From Thiovibrio frasassiensis (GTDB taxonomy: Bacteria > Desulfobacterota > Desulfobulbia > Desulfobulbales > Desulfurivibrionaceae): a stretch of 64,000 nt of DNA. The notes under the pieces are model-generated. The model did not search any database and was not told where the DNA came from. It saw only the letters and a program-made list of their open reading frames with translations. Position 1 is the stretch's first letter. Each line of letters begins with the position of its first letter. A program made the translations under genes and the position numbers. The stretch covers positions 2,137,530-2,201,529 of the forward strand of contig NZ_JAPHEH010000001.1 of assembly GCF_029607905.1 (NCBI RefSeq), written 5' to 3'. Positions 42,762 through 52,324 of the stretch are shown in pieces.

Positions 42762-43844
42762 ATGGCTCAGATCGATGCTTTTTTTAAATTGATGAACGAA
42801 CAGGGCGCCTCGGATTTGCATATGGTTTCCGGCCAACAGCCGATCCTCCGTATCCGCGGCGAGATGGAGCGGGTCAAGTTCAAGGTGCTTGACAACGATG
42901 AGCTCAAGGCGATGCTCTATGAGATCGTTTCCGAGGAAAAGGTGAAGGTTTTTGAAGAGACCGGGGATGTGGATTTCGGCTATGAAATCCCCGGACTTGC
43001 CCGCTACCGCGGCAATCTCTTCATGCAGAAATATGGAATCGGCGCGGTATTTCGTGAGATTCCCAGCAATATCCTGGGTTGTGAGCAGTTGGGTCTGCCC
43101 CAGGTGGTTTCGCAGCTCGCCACCCTGCCAAAGGGAATGGTGCTGGTCACCGGCCCCACCGGCAGTGGTAAATCAACCACCCTGGCCGCCATTGTCGATC
43201 AGGCCAACAAGCTCCGGAAAGACCATATCCTGACCATCGAAGATCCCATCGAGTTCGTGCACAAGAGCCAGAACTGCATCGTGAACCACCGGGAGGTGGG
43301 GCTGCATACCCAGTCCTTTTCCGCGGCTCTGCGCGGCGCGCTCCGTGAAGACCCGGACATCATCATGGTCGGCGAAATGCGCGACCTGGAAACCATTTCC
43401 CTTGCCATGGAAGCGGCCATGACCGGGCATCTGGTCTTCGGAACCCTGCACACCTTAAACGCCAACAAGACCGTGGACAGGATCATCGAGATATTCCCTT
43501 CCAGTCAGCAGGCCCAGGTCCGTTCCACTTTGGCGGATGCCCTGAAGGCCGTGGTTTCCCAAACCCTTTTCAAGCGGGTGGATATCAAGGGGCGCTGCGC
43601 CGCGCTGGAGATTCTGATCTGCACCCCGGCGGTGCGCAACCTGATCCGGGAAGGCAAGACCTATCAGATCCCTTCCGCCATGCAGACCGGGAAAAAATTC
43701 GGGATGCAGACCCTGGATGACGCGATCATGGAGTTGATCAAGAAAGGCTGGATTTCCGGGGATGATGCGTACATAAACTGCATTGATAAGAGCAAATTTG
43801 TCCAGTTTCTCAAGAAGCCGCCCACGGATTTCACCGATGCCTAA
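42762..43844 (+). CDS. pilT: Type IV pilus retraction ATPase PilT
   Basis: Hexameric secretion-type ATPase powering pilus retraction at the inner membrane. The 360-aa protein has Walker A GPTGSGKST at 131-139, the Asp box (LTIEDPIEFVH, 157-167), Walker B DPDIIMVGEMRD (197-208) and the His box TGHLVFGTLHT (221-231). The C-terminal AVRNLIREGKTYQI stretch corresponds to the AIRNLIRE retraction motif of PilT, which separates it from PilB/PilU. An AGGAG site precedes the ATG. Other pilus genes are absent here; comEC lies convergent downstream. Confidence 0.95.
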   Translation: MAQIDAFFKLMNEQGASDLHMVSGQQPILRIRGEMERVKFKVLDNDELKAMLYEIVSEEKVKVFEETGDVDFGYEIPGLARYRGNLFMQKYGIGAVFREIPSNILGCEQLGLPQVVSQLATLPKGMVLVTGPTGSGKSTTLAAIVDQANKLRKDHILTIEDPIEFVHKSQNCIVNHREVGLHTQSFSAALRGALREDPDIIMVGEMRDLETISLAMEAAMTGHLVFGTLHTLNANKTVDRIIEIFPSSQQAQVRSTLADALKAVVSQTLFKRVDIKGRCAALEILICTPAVRNLIREGKTYQIPSAMQTGKKFGMQTLDDAIMELIKKGWISGDDAYINCIDKSKFVQFLKKPPTDFTDA

Positions 43845-43908
43845 AGGGGGATCGTAACCCCTTGTTCGGGCCGGGGGGGCTGCAGCCAGTAGCGCATGCC
43901 GCAACCGG

Positions 43909-46404
43909 TTAATTGGCTGCCACTCCTTTTTCTGAACCATTGGTGGGCCGATAGGGTTGGGCGGTTATGGTTTTTCCGTCAGTGTGGAAAAAAACAGTCC
44001 CGTGGTGGGCCGTTGAGAATATCTCGGTCCCGGAGCCCGAGACCTGTGGCGGAGGAAATGGCACTTTTCTGCCCGTCGAAACGACGCAGTATCTTGGGGA
44101 GACATTCTCCATGAACCGGGCGCTGCCTGACGATCTCAGCCCATGGTGGGGCATCAGCAGGACGTCGGCCTTGAGCAGTTCTTCCTTGTCCAAGATGTAT
44201 TCTTCGTAATCCTTCTCGATATCCCCTGGAAAAAGAAAGGTACTGTGCCCATAGTCCAGGCGCAGGACCAGCCCCCTGTTGTTCGGGTTAGCCGTGGATT
44301 TTTTTTCGTCACCAATTGGCTCATGTTTCCCTGCAAGGGCCAGATTGGCCAGGCAGGTGAGGGCAAAGTCATTTTTTCCCACGGCCAGCACCTGGTTTGG
44401 CCTGGCAATCCGGATTTGACAACCTGACTGTGCAGCCTCTCGAAGTACAGCACTATAGCCGGGTTCCTGCGCGGTGGTTTCGCTGAGCCAGAGAACTTCT
44501 GGCTGAAATCTTTTGATGATAAAGGGCAGTCCGTTAAAATGATCGGCATGGGGATGGGTAAGAATGATTGCTTCCACCCGTTTGATCTGTCGGTGCCATA
44601 AAAATGGCGCGATCACCCGTTCGCCCACATTGAAAAGATCGTCGGGCGGGCCGCCGCCGTCGATGAGGATGACGCGGTTGTCGGGTTGCTCCACCACCGT
44701 GGCACTGCCGTTTCCTACAGCCAGGAAGGTGAGATGGCTTGAGTTGTTCTGCCATTGCGGCAGGGGTGTGTGACCGGAAAGCAGCAGGGCGAAGCAGGCA
44801 AGCAGGGAGAGGATGGAAAGTGGGCGGTTGGTACGGAAGAGGAGAAGGAGGAGCGCGTAGGCACCGATCAGCATGGGAATGGTCGGCGTGGGGAGCCAGA
44901 AGGAGGAGAAAGGCAGTCCGGCAAGCAAGCCGGTCAGCGCGTGGGAGCCCTGGATGCCAAGACCGCCGAGCTGCAAGAGAAGTAGCGCGATCGTTGAGGA
45001 AAGCGGCTGAATGAGTATGGCGATCAGGCCGAGGGGCAGGGTCCAAAAGCAGAGAAGGGGTGTGCTCAGCAGAGTGGTAATGGGCCCCAGCATGGAAATT
45101 CTGTTGAAATGGAAGAGGGCGAGCGGGGCAGTGGCAAGAAAGGCGGCGCTGGAGATGAAAAGCCCGGAGATGATGAGGTGTTGCATGCGCTGCCGGGCAG
45201 AGTGGCGATCCGGCTGGGGATGCCAGGCTGCGAGCCGCGGCAGGGTGAGGATTATTGCTGCAGTGGCGGCAAAGGTGAGCTGAAAAGAGGCGGTGTGGAT
45301 GGAGAGTGGGTTGTAGAGAAGGATACAAAAAGCGGCAATGGCAAGGTTGTTCAGGCTTGACCACTGGCGATCCAGGAGCATGGCGGTCATGAATACCCCG
45401 ATCATGATAAGGGCCCGTACTACCGGGGGGTGAAAACCGGCAAGACCGGCATAGAGCAAGAGTACGGGAAAGGAGCAGGCCAGGGCGATCTTGGCCGCAG
45501 GCAATCGCAGCAGCAACCAAGGGAATCGACCGGCCAAAAAGCGAAAAAAAAGCGTGCTCAGGAAGGCGACAACCGCAAGATGGCTGCCGGAAATGGCAAG
45601 AAGGTGCATGATGCCGGTGGCCCGGTACATCTCCAAGACTTCCGGGGAAAGGGTGCTGCTGTCGCCAAGGAGGAGGGCTTGATACAATGCGGCGGTGTTC
45701 GGGGTAAGATTGGCATAGAGAAAGGCCGCAAACTGTTGGCGGAATCGCTCAAGAAAATAAGGGCTTAGTAGGGGGAATCTCCTCTCGGCACGAGGGGAGA
45801 TGGGTTGGATAAAAATGGGGCTGGCGACCCACCCTTTGACCATGATCTCTTTGGCGGCAAGATAGCCGGCATAGTCAAACACGCCTGGGGTTGCCGGCTT
45901 TTCCGGCAGCGAAAGCCTGGCGCGTACCAGATAGTCTTGGCCGGGGACCAGCCCCTTCAGCAGTGGGGCGTTGATCGTAAGGGTGGCGCGGCCTGTTGTC
46001 GCAATGGGGGCTTCGCTTGTAGGGAGTAGAGCGCTGTCTGTCTCAAGGATGATCTGGGTTTTCTCGTGCCGGAAGATAGGTTTCTCGATCAATTTTCCGG
46101 TTAGGCTCATCTCCTGTTGTTCGCTCATAAGGCGGACAAGATGGTGGGGTGGTAGATTTGGGTTTAGGAAGGATTGGGTGTACAGTAGGCCGCAGAGAAA
46201 GAAGAGGGGCGGGAACAGGGCAGGGAGCAAGAGGCGTGGTTGCCGCTGTCGGAGCAGGGCAAGAACGGCCAGGCTGGTGGACAAGAGGGCAGACCACCAG
46301 AGAAAGGCAGTGGTCGTTAGCCAGTCGCCTCCTGCGGCCATTGCTCCGGCAGCAAAGGGCAGGAGCAAGGGAAGGAGCGGATTGCGGTCTGTCTGGGGCA
46401 GCAT
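43909..46404 (-). CDS. comEC: ComEC/Rec2-family DNA internalization protein
   Basis: An 831-aa inner-membrane channel that passes transforming DNA to the cytoplasm. Order: short N-terminal helices and a DUF4131-type OB-like part (to about 240), the competence membrane domain (about 260-520; LLLGDSSTLSPEVLEMYRATG then MHLLAISGSHLAVVAFL), and a C-terminal metallo-beta-lactamase domain (about 545-800) with LILIDGGGPPDDLF-type strand and HPHADHFNG zinc site. Full length for the family. It is convergent with pilT, 65 bases apart, so two natural-transformation functions are neighbours. The sigma factor gene ends 107 bases upstream of its start. Confidence 0.94.
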   Translation of the reverse strand: MLPQTDRNPLLPLLLPFAAGAMAAGGDWLTTTAFLWWSALLSTSLAVLALLRQRQPRLLLPALFPPLFFLCGLLYTQSFLNPNLPPHHLVRLMSEQQEMSLTGKLIEKPIFRHEKTQIILETDSALLPTSEAPIATTGRATLTINAPLLKGLVPGQDYLVRARLSLPEKPATPGVFDYAGYLAAKEIMVKGWVASPIFIQPISPRAERRFPLLSPYFLERFRQQFAAFLYANLTPNTAALYQALLLGDSSTLSPEVLEMYRATGIMHLLAISGSHLAVVAFLSTLFFRFLAGRFPWLLLRLPAAKIALACSFPVLLLYAGLAGFHPPVVRALIMIGVFMTAMLLDRQWSSLNNLAIAAFCILLYNPLSIHTASFQLTFAATAAIILTLPRLAAWHPQPDRHSARQRMQHLIISGLFISSAAFLATAPLALFHFNRISMLGPITTLLSTPLLCFWTLPLGLIAILIQPLSSTIALLLLQLGGLGIQGSHALTGLLAGLPFSSFWLPTPTIPMLIGAYALLLLLFRTNRPLSILSLLACFALLLSGHTPLPQWQNNSSHLTFLAVGNGSATVVEQPDNRVILIDGGGPPDDLFNVGERVIAPFLWHRQIKRVEAIILTHPHADHFNGLPFIIKRFQPEVLWLSETTAQEPGYSAVLREAAQSGCQIRIARPNQVLAVGKNDFALTCLANLALAGKHEPIGDEKKSTANPNNRGLVLRLDYGHSTFLFPGDIEKDYEEYILDKEELLKADVLLMPHHGLRSSGSARFMENVSPRYCVVSTGRKVPFPPPQVSGSGTEIFSTAHHGTVFFHTDGKTITAQPYRPTNGSEKGVAAN

Positions 46405-46511
46405 CTGGTTTGTCTGCTAACTCCCGGCTGGAAAATGCTCAGCCGGCGGGAGCTGATCATTTTATTGGGGCATGTTGCTGCCTGTGCAGGGCTGGGAAAA
46501 CGATCGGGCTG

Positions 46512-47864
46512 CTAGTCGAGAAAATGTTTGAGCTTTTCCCGTCTGCTTGAATGGCGCAACCGATTGAGCGCTTTTTTCTCGATCTGCCGGATGCGTTCCC
46601 GCGATACGTTGAACCGTTTGCCGATTTCTTCCAGGGTGTATTCCGCATCCTCGCCAATGCCGAAGCGAAGACGGATGATTTTTTCTTCCCGGGTGCTGAG
46701 GGTGTTGAGGATGCTGGTAACCCGGTCGGAGAGCTGCTGATTTTGCACAGCCTCGTAAGGTGAAACCGATTCCTGGTTTTCCAGAAAATCTCCCAGGGTG
46801 GAGTCGTCGTCGCCCACCGGGGTTTCCAAGGAGATGGGTTCCCGGGAGGCTTCCAGGATCGCGAGGATCTTGTCCATCGGCAAGCCGGTTTTCTCGGAAA
46901 TCTCAATGGGGGTCGGCTCGCGGCCCAGTTCCTTGAGGAGCGAGTAAAACGCCTTGAAAAACTGACTCCTGAGTTCGAGAAAATGCACGGGCAGCCGGAT
47001 GGTTCTGGTCTTGTCCAGGATGGCGCGGGTGATCGCTTGTCTGATCCACCAGCTGGCATAGGTGCTGAATTTATTGCCCTTGGTATAGTCAAAACGGAAC
47101 ACGGCCCGCATCAAGCCGAGATTGCCTTCCTGGATAAGGTCGGCCAGAGTAAGGCCCTGATGCATGTAGCGTTTGGCGATGCTGACGACAAGGCGAAGAT
47201 TGGCCTTGATCATGGCATCCTTGGCAATCTCGATGGAGCGGTGGAACATTTCCAGCTTGCAATGCATCTCCTGCAGCTTCTTGTTGCGCGGATGCATCTC
47301 GCAGGCCTTGACAATGGCGCGCATCATGAAGTTGAGGTGCTGTTTTTTTGGCTTCAGGGTTGGATCGCGTTTTTCCCAGAGGTCAATGCGTTCAACCAGT
47401 TGGGCCAGTTCCTCGGTTCCGTGCTGGTCCTGACGAACCGAGCGGATAATCGCATCAAATCCCTCGCGGATACTCTTGCTGTATTTTTCTTCTTCCTGCG
47501 GGGTGAGCAGTTCGAACTTGCCCATTTCCCTGAGATAGGTGGTGGTGGTTTCTTCCGGCTCGGGGCTATCCTCTTTGGAAACAAGGGCGGCGGCATCCAT
47601 GAGTTTGTCGTCGTCATCGTCCAGAGGAACATCGTCGTGCTGACCGTCCCCGCTCCCTTCCCAGGTTTTTCCGTCGAGGGTTTTTTTCTTGCCGGATTTC
47701 TCCTGGCTGACTATTTCGATATTGTTCTCGTTGAGAAAATCGAAAATTCCGTCAATGGATTCAGCATCCTTGCCCTCGGGAATCAGGTCGTTCAGGAAAG
47801 AGAGGGTTACACATCCTTCATCTTTTCCGGCTTCGAGTAGTCTGGCTTTTATATCGGCAGGCAC
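46512..47864 (-). CDS. Sigma-70 family RNA polymerase sigma factor (RpoD/RpoS-like)
   Basis: A 450-aa group 1/2 sigma factor: an acidic N-terminal part resembling region 1.1 (1-60, LSFLNDLIPEGKDAESI), region 1.2 (TTYLREMGKFELLTPQEEE), region 2 (LADLIQEGNLGLMRAVFRFD then KGNKFSTYASWWIRQAITRAI, the -10 binding and core contact parts), region 3 (LGREPTPIEISEKTGL) and region 4 with the -35 HTH (TLEEIGKRFNVSRERIRQIEKKALNRLRH). It is shorter than typical RpoD because the variable block between 1.2 and 2 is short. With no dnaG nearby it may be the primary or a second housekeeping-like factor; I leave the symbol empty. Confidence 0.88.
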   Translation of the reverse strand: MPADIKARLLEAGKDEGCVTLSFLNDLIPEGKDAESIDGIFDFLNENNIEIVSQEKSGKKKTLDGKTWEGSGDGQHDDVPLDDDDDKLMDAAALVSKEDSPEPEETTTTYLREMGKFELLTPQEEEKYSKSIREGFDAIIRSVRQDQHGTEELAQLVERIDLWEKRDPTLKPKKQHLNFMMRAIVKACEMHPRNKKLQEMHCKLEMFHRSIEIAKDAMIKANLRLVVSIAKRYMHQGLTLADLIQEGNLGLMRAVFRFDYTKGNKFSTYASWWIRQAITRAILDKTRTIRLPVHFLELRSQFFKAFYSLLKELGREPTPIEISEKTGLPMDKILAILEASREPISLETPVGDDDSTLGDFLENQESVSPYEAVQNQQLSDRVTSILNTLSTREEKIIRLRFGIGEDAEYTLEEIGKRFNVSRERIRQIEKKALNRLRHSSRREKLKHFLD

Positions 47865-48486
47865 GGGCTAACCTCTCCTGGTTTCAAAGTATTCTTCCTC
47901 TTGCGAGCAAATACTGGGTATTATTTGACCGGGGCAGAAAACTTGATACTATACAAATAGTATCAGGTGATGGCAAGAGAAAGTGAGTGAAAAAATAATA
48001 ATATTTTTTTTGCGGTGTTCTGGGGTTTGTGAAAAAAATGTTGACACTTGGCAGATTAGTCAATAGTATTCCGCATCGCATACGAGTAATTCATGCACAT
48101 ACCCTTCCTGTTTATTTACTAAGGCCAAGATAATCCGAGAATATACATCATCCTCTGACCCAAATTCTCGAAAAAAACCTGTTCAATTTCACATATTGCT
48201 CTCTGTAAAATTTTCGTTTCAGCGAAGATAATCAGGTATTCCGTCAGGTTGCTGGTGGTGGTTTTTCTGGTTTTTTCGTGGTCCTGCGAAAACAATTCAA
48301 AAAATTTTTATTTCAGAATTTTTCTGTCGTGACGGAGCCGGGCCCCAGATATTCTGCGGCACCGTTGTTTGCCACGTTGAGGTCTGACTTTTTTATATTG
48401 CCGGGGTTCGCCGCGGTTCAAACTATACAATATTTTTTAACTATACATTATTGAGAGAGTTTCCGTGAGATGGAGAAAGGGATTGC
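47865..48486 (+). other. Long intergenic region: sigma factor promoter side and rho leader
   Basis: Over 600 AT-rich bases with no gene I can support; open frames are short and lack family similarity. The left end must hold the promoter of the sigma factor gene (minus strand). A good sigma-70 promoter on the plus strand at 48041-48069 would give rho an untranslated leader of roughly 410 bases. Near the rho start the sequence has two ACTATACA-type repeats (about 48421-48448). Confidence 0.55.
48041..48069 (+). promoter_or_regulatory. Sigma-70 promoter for rho
   Basis: TTGACA (48041-48046), a 17-base spacer, then TAGTAT (48064-48069). The -35 hexamer is perfect and the -10 keeps the key A2 and T6 positions. 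It points towards rho with transcription expected to begin near 48076. Confidence 0.65.
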
Positions 48487-49746
48487 ATGAACTTATCTGA
48501 ACTGAAATTGATGAAAATCACCGAGCTTACTAAGCTTGCCAAAGAGCACCGTATCGAAGAATACAGTGCCATGCGCAAACAGGAGCTGATTTTTGCTATC
48601 CTGCAGGCTGCTGGCGGGCAAGCTGAAAAAAACGGAGAAAACTGGGGCAGCGGGGTACTCGAAGTGCTCCCCGATGGCTTCGGTTTTCTCCGGGCTCCGT
48701 ATTACAATTATCTCCCGGGTCCAGACGATATCTATGTTTCCCCCTCGCAGATCCGGCGGCTCAATCTCCGTACCGGCGATACCATCGAGGGTCCGGTGCG
48801 CACGCCCAAGGAAGGGGAGCGCTATTTTGCCTTGCTCAAGGTTGACAGCGTCAACTTCGATCCGCCGGAAAAGGCCCGGGATAAAACGCTCTTCTCAAAC
48901 CTTACCCCCTTGCACCCCCAGGAGCGGATAAATCTTGAGCGGGAATCGGACAATTACTCCATGCGGATCATGGATATCATGTCTCCCATCGGCAAGGGTC
49001 AGCGCGGCCTGATCGTTGCGCCGCCCAGAACCGGCAAAACCGTCTTGATCAAGGATATCGCCAACAGTATCACCAAGAACCATAAAGAGATCATTCTCAT
49101 TGTCCTCTTGATCGACGAGCGGCCCGAAGAAGTCACCGACATGGCCAGGGGAGTCGATGCCGAGGTGATCAGTTCCACCTTTGATGAGCCGCCCCAGCGC
49201 CATATCCAGGTGGCTGAGATGGTGCTCGATAAGGCCCGTCGTCTGGTGGAGCACAAGAAGGATGTCGTGATCCTGCTAGACAGCATAACCCGTCTGGCCA
49301 GGGCCTATAACACGGTGGTGCCGCCCAGTGGCAAGATTCTTTCCGGCGGTGTTGATTCCAACGCCCTGCATCGTCCGAAGCGTTTTTTCGGCGCGGCGCG
49401 GAACATCGAAGAGGGCGGCAGTCTGACCATTCTTGCCTCCGCCTTGATCGAGACCGGCAGTCGGATGGATGAGGTTATTTTCGAAGAGTTCAAGGGCACC
49501 GGCAATATGGAACTGGTTCTCGACCGGAAGATCGCGGACCGGAGAATCTTTCCGGCCATCGACATGAACCGTTCCGGGACCAGGAAGGAGGAGCTCTTGC
49601 TCACGCCGGAAGAGTTGAACAAGGTCTGGATCTTGCGAAAACTCCTGGGTTCGATGAACCCCATCGATGCCATGGAGTTTTTCCTGGCCAAGATGAAGGG
49701 GACCCGTTCCAATGCCGAATTTTTTGATTCAATGAAAGGCGGTTGA
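48487..49746 (+). CDS. rho: Transcription termination factor Rho
   Basis: Hexameric RNA-dependent ATPase that ends transcripts. The 419-aa protein has the N-terminal helix bundle ([19 protein letters not shown]), the cold-shock-like RNA-binding domain ([20 protein letters not shown] then [15 protein letters not shown]), Walker A PPRTGKTV (about 178-185), Walker [17 protein letters not shown], and the Q/R-loop region before [20 protein letters not shown]. Length is standard without long insertions. It heads a housekeeping run: rpmE, prfA, prmC, murA follow on the same strand. Confidence 0.97.
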   Translation: MNLSELKLMKITELTKLAKEHRIEEYSAMRKQELIFAILQAAGGQAEKNGENWGSGVLEVLPDGFGFLRAPYYNYLPGPDDIYVSPSQIRRLNLRTGDTIEGPVRTPKEGERYFALLKVDSVNFDPPEKARDKTLFSNLTPLHPQERINLERESDNYSMRIMDIMSPIGKGQRGLIVAPPRTGKTVLIKDIANSITKNHKEIILIVLLIDERPEEVTDMARGVDAEVISSTFDEPPQRHIQVAEMVLDKARRLVEHKKDVVILLDSITRLARAYNTVVPPSGKILSGGVDSNALHRPKRFFGAARNIEEGGSLTILASALIETGSRMDEVIFEEFKGTGNMELVLDRKIADRRIFPAIDMNRSGTRKEELLLTPEELNKVWILRKLLGSMNPIDAMEFFLAKMKGTRSNAEFFDSMKGG

Positions 49747-49889
49747 TTTTGCCGGAGCTGTAATTCCTGGCTTGCAAAAAAAAGAATTTAGAGATATATA
49801 TCACTGTTTTTGTTTGTCTGGTTTATTACGATTGCCCGTCTGGGCTGTGTAGAATGGATTTTTTGTTAATTTAATGGAGGTTTCTGTCC

Positions 49890-50099
49890 ATGAAAGAAGG
49901 CGTGCATCCCGAATATAATAAAATCAATGCTCTCTGCGCTTGTGGCAATGCAGTTGAACTTGGTTCGGTTCTCTCTGAAATAAAAGTGGAAATCTGTTCA
50001 GCCTGCCATCCGTTCTTTACCGGTAAGCAGAAGCTGATTGACTCTGCTGGTCGGATTGAGAAGTTCAATAAAAAATACGGCAAGACATCCGCCGAATAA
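49890..50099 (+). CDS. rpmE: 50S ribosomal protein L31
   Basis: A 69-aa ribosomal protein of the zinc-binding (C+) L31 type: cysteines in LCACGN near residues 16-18 and in [14 protein letters not shown] near 37-40 form the zinc ribbon. The start [10 protein letters not shown] and the [20 protein letters not shown] block are diagnostic. Presence of the C+ form means zinc is needed; no paralogue is in the window. It has AATGGAGG before the ATG and a terminator-like hairpin after the stop. Confidence 0.96.
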   Translation: MKEGVHPEYNKINALCACGNAVELGSVLSEIKVEICSACHPFFTGKQKLIDSAGRIEKFNKKYGKTSAE

Positions 50100-50126
50100 G
50101 AAAAACTTGTTTTTTCTGTGTTGATG

Positions 50127-50179
50127 ACGCCTTTGGGCCATCCCTGTTAGGGGAGATGGGTCAGGGGCGTTCCTTTTTT
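50127..50179 (+). terminator. Probable intrinsic terminator after rpmE
   Basis: An extended hairpin: ACGCC (50127-50131) pairs with GGCGT (50166-50170), and CCATC with GATGG, closed by CCCTGTTAGGGG-type pairing at the tip; a T-rich tail (TTCCTTTTTT) follows. An internal loop interrupts the stem, so strength is uncertain. Confidence 0.7.
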
Positions 50180-50297
50180 GGCGGGATGATCATGTTTGTT
50201 GAAATCGCCAAAAGCCGCGATTACAACGGTTGCCTTTTGTGCCATTTGATTTTGTGCAACGGACCTGTGGCCTTTTCCCCTTTATTGCGAGTTCATC

Positions 50298-51365
50298 ATG
50301 TTTGCCCAACTTGAAAATGTTGCAGAACGCAAGCTGGCCCTTGAGGCCAGACTTTCAGAGCCACAGTTGGCAAGTGACCAGGCCGAATTCCGTCGGGTGG
50401 CCAAAGAGCATGCCCATCTGGCAAAACTTGATGAGCTGTACAGCAACTACAAGAAGGTAAACAAGGAGATTGCCGAGAATCGACTTCTGCTTCAGGAAGA
50501 AGACGACAGCGAGCTCCGGGATCTTGTCCGGGCCGATCTTGGTGAACTGGAACTCCGCCAGGAAGAATTGATTAAGGAACTTCGGGTGGCTCTGCTTCCT
50601 AAAGATCCCAATGATGATAAAAACACTCTTCTTGAGATCAGGGCCGGTACCGGCGGGGATGAGGCCGCCCTTTTTGTCAGCGATCTCTTTAGGATGTACA
50701 GTCGTTTTGCCGAGCAGCAGGGGTGGAAGGTTGAGGTGATGACCAGCAATCCCACCGGAATCGGGGGGTTCAAGGAAATCATCGCCTTGATCAGCGGAGA
50801 TCATGTCTACAGTAAATTAAAATATGAGTCCGGCGCCCATCGGGTACAGCGTGTTCCCGAGACGGAAACACAAGGGCGGATCCATACCTCTGCTGTAACC
50901 GTTGCGGTTTTGCCCGAGGCGGAAGAGGTTGAGCTTGATATCAGCCCCAACGAACTGCGGTTCGATGTGTACCGCTCCACCGGTTCCGGCGGGCAGAGCG
51001 TCAATACTACCGATTCGGCGGTTCGCGTTACCCATTTGCCCACCGGGTTGGTGGTGACCTGCCAGGATGAAAAATCACAGCATAAAAATAAGGCCAAGGC
51101 CTTGCAGGTTCTTCGCGCCCGGCTCCTCGACAAGATGCAGCGCGAGCAGGACGAGTTGATGTCCGCGGACCGCAGGAGTCAGGTGGGCAGCGGTGACCGG
51201 AGCGAACGCATCCGGACCTATAATTTTCCCCAGGGCAGGGTCAGCGACCATCGGATCAATCTTACCCTGTATCAACTCGATGATATTTTGATGGGAAAAC
51301 TTGACGATATCATCGATCCCCTCACGGTTCATTTTCAGACAGAAGCCTTGCAGATCATGCAATAA
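50298..51365 (+). CDS. prfA: Peptide chain release factor 1
   Basis: Class I release factor for UAA and UAG stops. The 355-aa length is typical. The GGQ catalytic motif sits in [25 protein letters not shown]; upstream is the N-terminal coiled-coil region and the central domain with [20 protein letters not shown]. The motif corresponding to the PxT tripeptide fits RF1 and not RF2, in line with the lack of a frameshift site. ATG 50298 follows GCGAGTTC with a weak ribosome site. Its methylase prmC follows directly. Confidence 0.96.
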   Translation: MFAQLENVAERKLALEARLSEPQLASDQAEFRRVAKEHAHLAKLDELYSNYKKVNKEIAENRLLLQEEDDSELRDLVRADLGELELRQEELIKELRVALLPKDPNDDKNTLLEIRAGTGGDEAALFVSDLFRMYSRFAEQQGWKVEVMTSNPTGIGGFKEIIALISGDHVYSKLKYESGAHRVQRVPETETQGRIHTSAVTVAVLPEAEEVELDISPNELRFDVYRSTGSGGQSVNTTDSAVRVTHLPTGLVVTCQDEKSQHKNKAKALQVLRARLLDKMQREQDELMSADRRSQVGSGDRSERIRTYNFPQGRVSDHRINLTLYQLDDILMGKLDDIIDPLTVHFQTEALQIMQ

Positions 51366-51419
51366 AGCGTGCTCCGTTCAGGCGGCCTCCCCGCTTTTCC
51401 CGAATCGGTAGATCCGTCC

Positions 51420-52277
51420 ATGATTCTCAAGCAGCTATATTTAGAGAGCGTCCAACGTCTTGCCGATGCCGGTGTTTCCGAGCCGGAAATCGAAGCCGCG
51501 CTTTTGCTGGGGCATGTGCTGAACTATACCCGCAGCCAATTTTTTCTTGCCCTGGAGCAAGAAATCCCCTCGAATCAGCATTCTCTTTTTGAGAAGCTCC
51601 TTTCCCGACGTCTTCTCCGGGAACCATTGGCCTACATCACCGGTGAGCAGGAATTCTGGTCGCTTCCTTTCACGGTTTCCCGCAACGTTCTCATTCCCCG
51701 TCCTGAAACCGAGGAGCTTCTGGAAAAGGTTTTTGCCACGGTGCGTCAGGATGGCCTGCCACCTGGCCCGCTCCTGGATTTGGGGGTCGGCAGTGGGGCG
51801 ATTACCGTGGTCCTTGCCCGTGAGCTTGCGGATCGTCAGGTTTTTGGGGTCGACCTTTCTCTGGATGCTTTGACAGTTGCCAGGGGAAATATCGGGCGCC
51901 ATCAGGTGCAGCCAAGGGTCTTTTTAGTCAACGCTGACTGGTTGACCGCCTTCCGGCAGGAAAGAAACTTTGCCCTGGTGGTCTCCAATCCGCCTTATAT
52001 AGACGCCACGGCAATGGAGACGCTGCAGCCGGAGGTAAAGGATTTCGAGCCGCATCGCGCTTTGCACGGAGGCAGTGATGGCCTTTCCGATATTCGCGCT
52101 TTGGCGGCGCAGGTTCATCCGGTAATGGTGGCCGGGGGGTTGTTTTTTATGGAGATCGGTGCGGATCAGCGGGAGGCGGTGCTGAAAATCTTTTCTTCTT
52201 TTCCCGAATATGATAGGTTGCAGGTCCATTCTGATCTGGCTGGTTTGCCGCGTATTTTCCAGGCCCGTCGCTGCTGA
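51420..52277 (+). CDS. prmC: Release factor glutamine methyltransferase
   Basis: SAM-dependent enzyme that methylates the Gln of the GGQ motif of release factors. 286 aa with ATG 51420 ([10 protein letters not shown]). The AdoMet motif [16 protein letters not shown] (near 116-131) and catalytic NPPY in [10 protein letters not shown] are present, with the usual [12 protein letters not shown] block ahead. An in-frame GTG at 51369 would add 17 residues without similarity. The pairing prfA-prmC is the common arrangement and supports the call. Confidence 0.95.
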   Translation: MILKQLYLESVQRLADAGVSEPEIEAALLLGHVLNYTRSQFFLALEQEIPSNQHSLFEKLLSRRLLREPLAYITGEQEFWSLPFTVSRNVLIPRPETEELLEKVFATVRQDGLPPGPLLDLGVGSGAITVVLARELADRQVFGVDLSLDALTVARGNIGRHQVQPRVFLVNADWLTAFRQERNFALVVSNPPYIDATAMETLQPEVKDFEPHRALHGGSDGLSDIRALAAQVHPVMVAGGLFFMEIGADQREAVLKIFSSFPEYDRLQVHSDLAGLPRIFQARRC

Positions 52278-52324
52278 ATTATGTCGCTGCCTTTTTTGCG
52301 ATTTTTTTTATAAGAGAGAACTTC

